From: Clostridia bacterium
GTDB taxonomy: Bacteria; Bacillota; Clostridia; Oscillospirales; CAG-272
DNA: 14,232 nt
Direction of reading: 5' to 3'
NCBI GenBank assembly: GCA_900753295.1
Contig: CAADYQ010000010.1
Location: forward strand, 1 to 14,232
The translations under genes were made by a program, and so were the position numbers. This document shows positions 12,989-14,232 of the stretch, piece by piece (positions within the stretch are counted from its first letter, which is position 1; each line of letters begins with the position of its first letter). Under the pieces are notes generated by a model. The model had not been told where the DNA came from, did not search any database, and saw only the letters and a list, made by a program, of their open reading frames with translations.

Positions 12989-13897
12989 ATGAAGATCGGG
13001 ATCATCGGAGCGGGCGCAATGGGCTGTCTTTACGCCTCAATGCTCGCGGAAAAACACAGCGTAACACTTTTTGATGTATGGCAGCCTTCGGTGGATGCCA
13101 TAAACGCGGACGGAATAACGGTTTCGGCACCCAATGACACGGATAAGGTCATTCGCGTTCCCGCGCTCATGTCGGGCGCGGGACACGAGCCGCTCGACCT
13201 TGTGATACTTTTTGTAAAGGACATGGCAAGCGAGTCGGCGCTTGACGGCAACCGCGCGATCATAGGGGCGGACACGCTTCTCCTTTCGCTCCAGAACGGC
13301 ATGGGAAACTACGAGATAATGCAACGGTTCGCCCCGGCGGAGCATATACTCCTCGGCACGACCAAGCACAACTGCGTCGCAAAGGCTCCGGGCGTGATAT
13401 ATCACTCCGGCGCCGGCATCACGCATATCGGCTCTCCGGCGGGCGACCGCGCCGCCGCCGACAGGATCGCGGAAGCCTTCGGCATCTGCGGCATCGAAGC
13501 CGAGGCGTGCGACAATGTGAATCATCTTATATGGGAAAAGCTGTTTGTAAATATGACGGTAAATCCCCTAACCGCCCTTCTCGGCTCAACGATAGGGGTT
13601 ATCGCGTCCGATCCCGATGTGCGCGCCGCCGCATATACGCTTATTTGCGAGGCAGCGGCTGTCGCCGCGGCGGACGGTGAGGAATTTGACCCGGACGTGG
13701 TTTTTGCCGCGCTCATGGACACCGCCGCACACCTTGCGACCGGCAAAGCCTCCATGTGCCAGGATATCGAGCGCCATCGCCGCACCGAGATCGATTTCAT
13801 AAACGGCGCGGTGGTCCGTCTCGGAAAGAAGTACGGCATACCGACGCCGGCACACGAAATGATCGTGCGGCTGGTGCACGCCAAGGAAAAGCTTTGA
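12989..13897 (+). CDS. panE: 2-dehydropantoate 2-reductase (ketopantoate reductase, PanE/ApbA family)
   Basis: 302 aa, the usual length. It reduces ketopantoate to pantoate with NADPH on the route to pantothenate and coenzyme A. The N-terminal Rossmann fold starts MKIGIIGAGAMG (GxGxxG at 7-12). SLQNGMGN (100-107) is the family substrate and cofactor loop. The C-terminal domain has IWEKLFVNMTVNPLTAL with the expected catalytic K184 plus N188 and N192. KASMCQDIERHRRTEIDFING supplies S255 and E267. The ATG is preceded by AAGGA (12970-12974), rather distant. It lies 37 bases after the lipoprotein stop and ends before a strong terminator. Some PanE homologues act on other 2-keto acids, and no other pantothenate gene is in view, so the substrate is inferred from family. 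Confidence 0.92.
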   Translation: MKIGIIGAGAMGCLYASMLAEKHSVTLFDVWQPSVDAINADGITVSAPNDTDKVIRVPALMSGAGHEPLDLVILFVKDMASESALDGNRAIIGADTLLLSLQNGMGNYEIMQRFAPAEHILLGTTKHNCVAKAPGVIYHSGAGITHIGSPAGDRAAADRIAEAFGICGIEAEACDNVNHLIWEKLFVNMTVNPLTALLGSTIGVIASDPDVRAAAYTLICEAAAVAAADGEEFDPDVVFAALMDTAAHLATGKASMCQDIERHRRTEIDFINGAVVRLGKKYGIPTPAHEMIVRLVHAKEKL

Positions 13898-13919
13898 ATC
13901 CAAGCTGAATAAAGCAAAA

Positions 13920-13956
13920 TGGGCTGTCCCGAAAACGGGACAGCCCAAAAATTTTA
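13920..13956. terminator. Bidirectional terminator between panE and the dockerin gene
   Basis: gggctgtcccg (13921-13931) and cgggacagccc (13936-13946) are exact complements around an AAAA loop, with one more T-A pair outside. AAAAATTTT follows on the plus strand, and on the minus strand the stem is followed by ATTTTGCTTTATT. It can serve both convergent genes. Confidence 0.88.
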
Positions 13957-13959
13957 GGA

Positions 13960-14232
13960 TCATTTAAGCGGATAGAGCTTGGGGAGGAGAGTATGACGGA
14001 GGAGGTAAACAGCGTCGTTTTTGTCAACAACTCCGTCACCGTTCATGTCACCGGACTGGTTGAGCGGGTAAAGCTCGCCCATTATCGTGTGGCGAAGGAG
14101 GTAGATCGCATCCTTCTTGTCAACCACGCCGTTGTCGTCAAAGTCTCCGCGTATTATCTCGTGCGCCGGAATGACCTCGTAGCCGCATTTTGCTCCGCAT
14201 ACCGTGCATTCGCGGTGCGCGGTGTAGCCGTC
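13960..14232 (-). CDS. C-terminal part of a dockerin-bearing extracellular protein (5' end outside window)
   Basis: The minus strand is open from the window edge at 14232 to TGA at 13962-13960, giving 90 residues with no start in view. The last 60 residues are a type I dockerin. They carry two calcium loops, DFDDNGVVDKKD and DMNGDGVVDKND, with D/N at loop positions 1, 3, 5, 9 and 12. Each loop is followed by the near-identical helix A(I/V)YLLRHT. Dockerins bind cohesins and assemble enzymes into cellulosome-like complexes or onto the cell surface. Before it lies DGYTAHRECTVCGAKCGYEV, a Cys motif of the same kind as in the SGNH lipoprotein at 10792-12951. The catalytic or binding part is beyond the edge. 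The protein ends LYPLK, with no anchor after the dockerin. Termination is at the shared hairpin 13920-13946. Confidence 0.92.
   Translation of the reverse strand, partial: DGYTAHRECTVCGAKCGYEVIPAHEIIRGDFDDNGVVDKKDAIYLLRHTIMGELYPLNQSGDMNGDGVVDKNDAVYLLRHTLLPKLYPLK

Overview
The window reads as chromosome from a spore-forming, Gram-positive anaerobe of the Clostridia, probably an uncultured gut or rumen Oscillospiraceae- or Christensenellales-like lineage. The evidence is a GerA/SpoVAF-type spore protein, HPr kinase/phosphorylase, strong AAGGAGG-type ribosome binding sites, consensus sigma-A promoters, lipoproteins, a candidate cell-wall sorting signal and a dockerin. Species cannot be named from the sequence alone.

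Layout. Positions 1-101 look like the outer end of an insertion sequence that runs off the left edge (weak call). A class II tRNA-Ser(GGA) lies on the minus strand with its own promoter. A three-gene minus-strand operon (3034 to 339) encodes a PrsA-like lipoprotein foldase, a membrane-anchored protein of unknown function and a LacA/Maa-type sugar O-acetyltransferase. A divergent intergenic region then leads to plus-strand hprK and a spoVAF-like gene, followed by rpsU (ribosomal protein S21) and a HIT/HinT hydrolase. Next come two tandem paralogous surface proteins (6677-8701 and 8750-10153). They share signal peptide, repeat domain and C-terminal anchor but carry three and two repeat domains respectively. 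After a strong terminator, a probable operon encodes a YbaK-type Cys-tRNA(Pro) deacylase, a large SGNH-hydrolase lipoprotein with cysteine-motif repeats, and a PanE-type ketopantoate reductase. A bidirectional terminator separates it from the convergent 3' end of a minus-strand gene. That last gene has no start in the window and encodes a clear type I dockerin.

How it fits together. The housekeeping genes (hprK, rpsU, hinT, ybaK, panE) are interleaved with cell-surface genes. The foldase, the SGNH lipoprotein, the tandem repeat proteins and the dockerin protein all act outside the membrane. The dockerin implies that cohesin-bearing partners are encoded elsewhere in the genome. The most interesting regulatory signal is at spoVAF. 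A 14-bp perfect inverted repeat has its right arm over the start codon and its left arm over a sequence matching the forespore sigma-G -10 element. Read-through mRNA from hprK would therefore hide the start codon, whereas a forespore transcript would lack the left arm and stay open.
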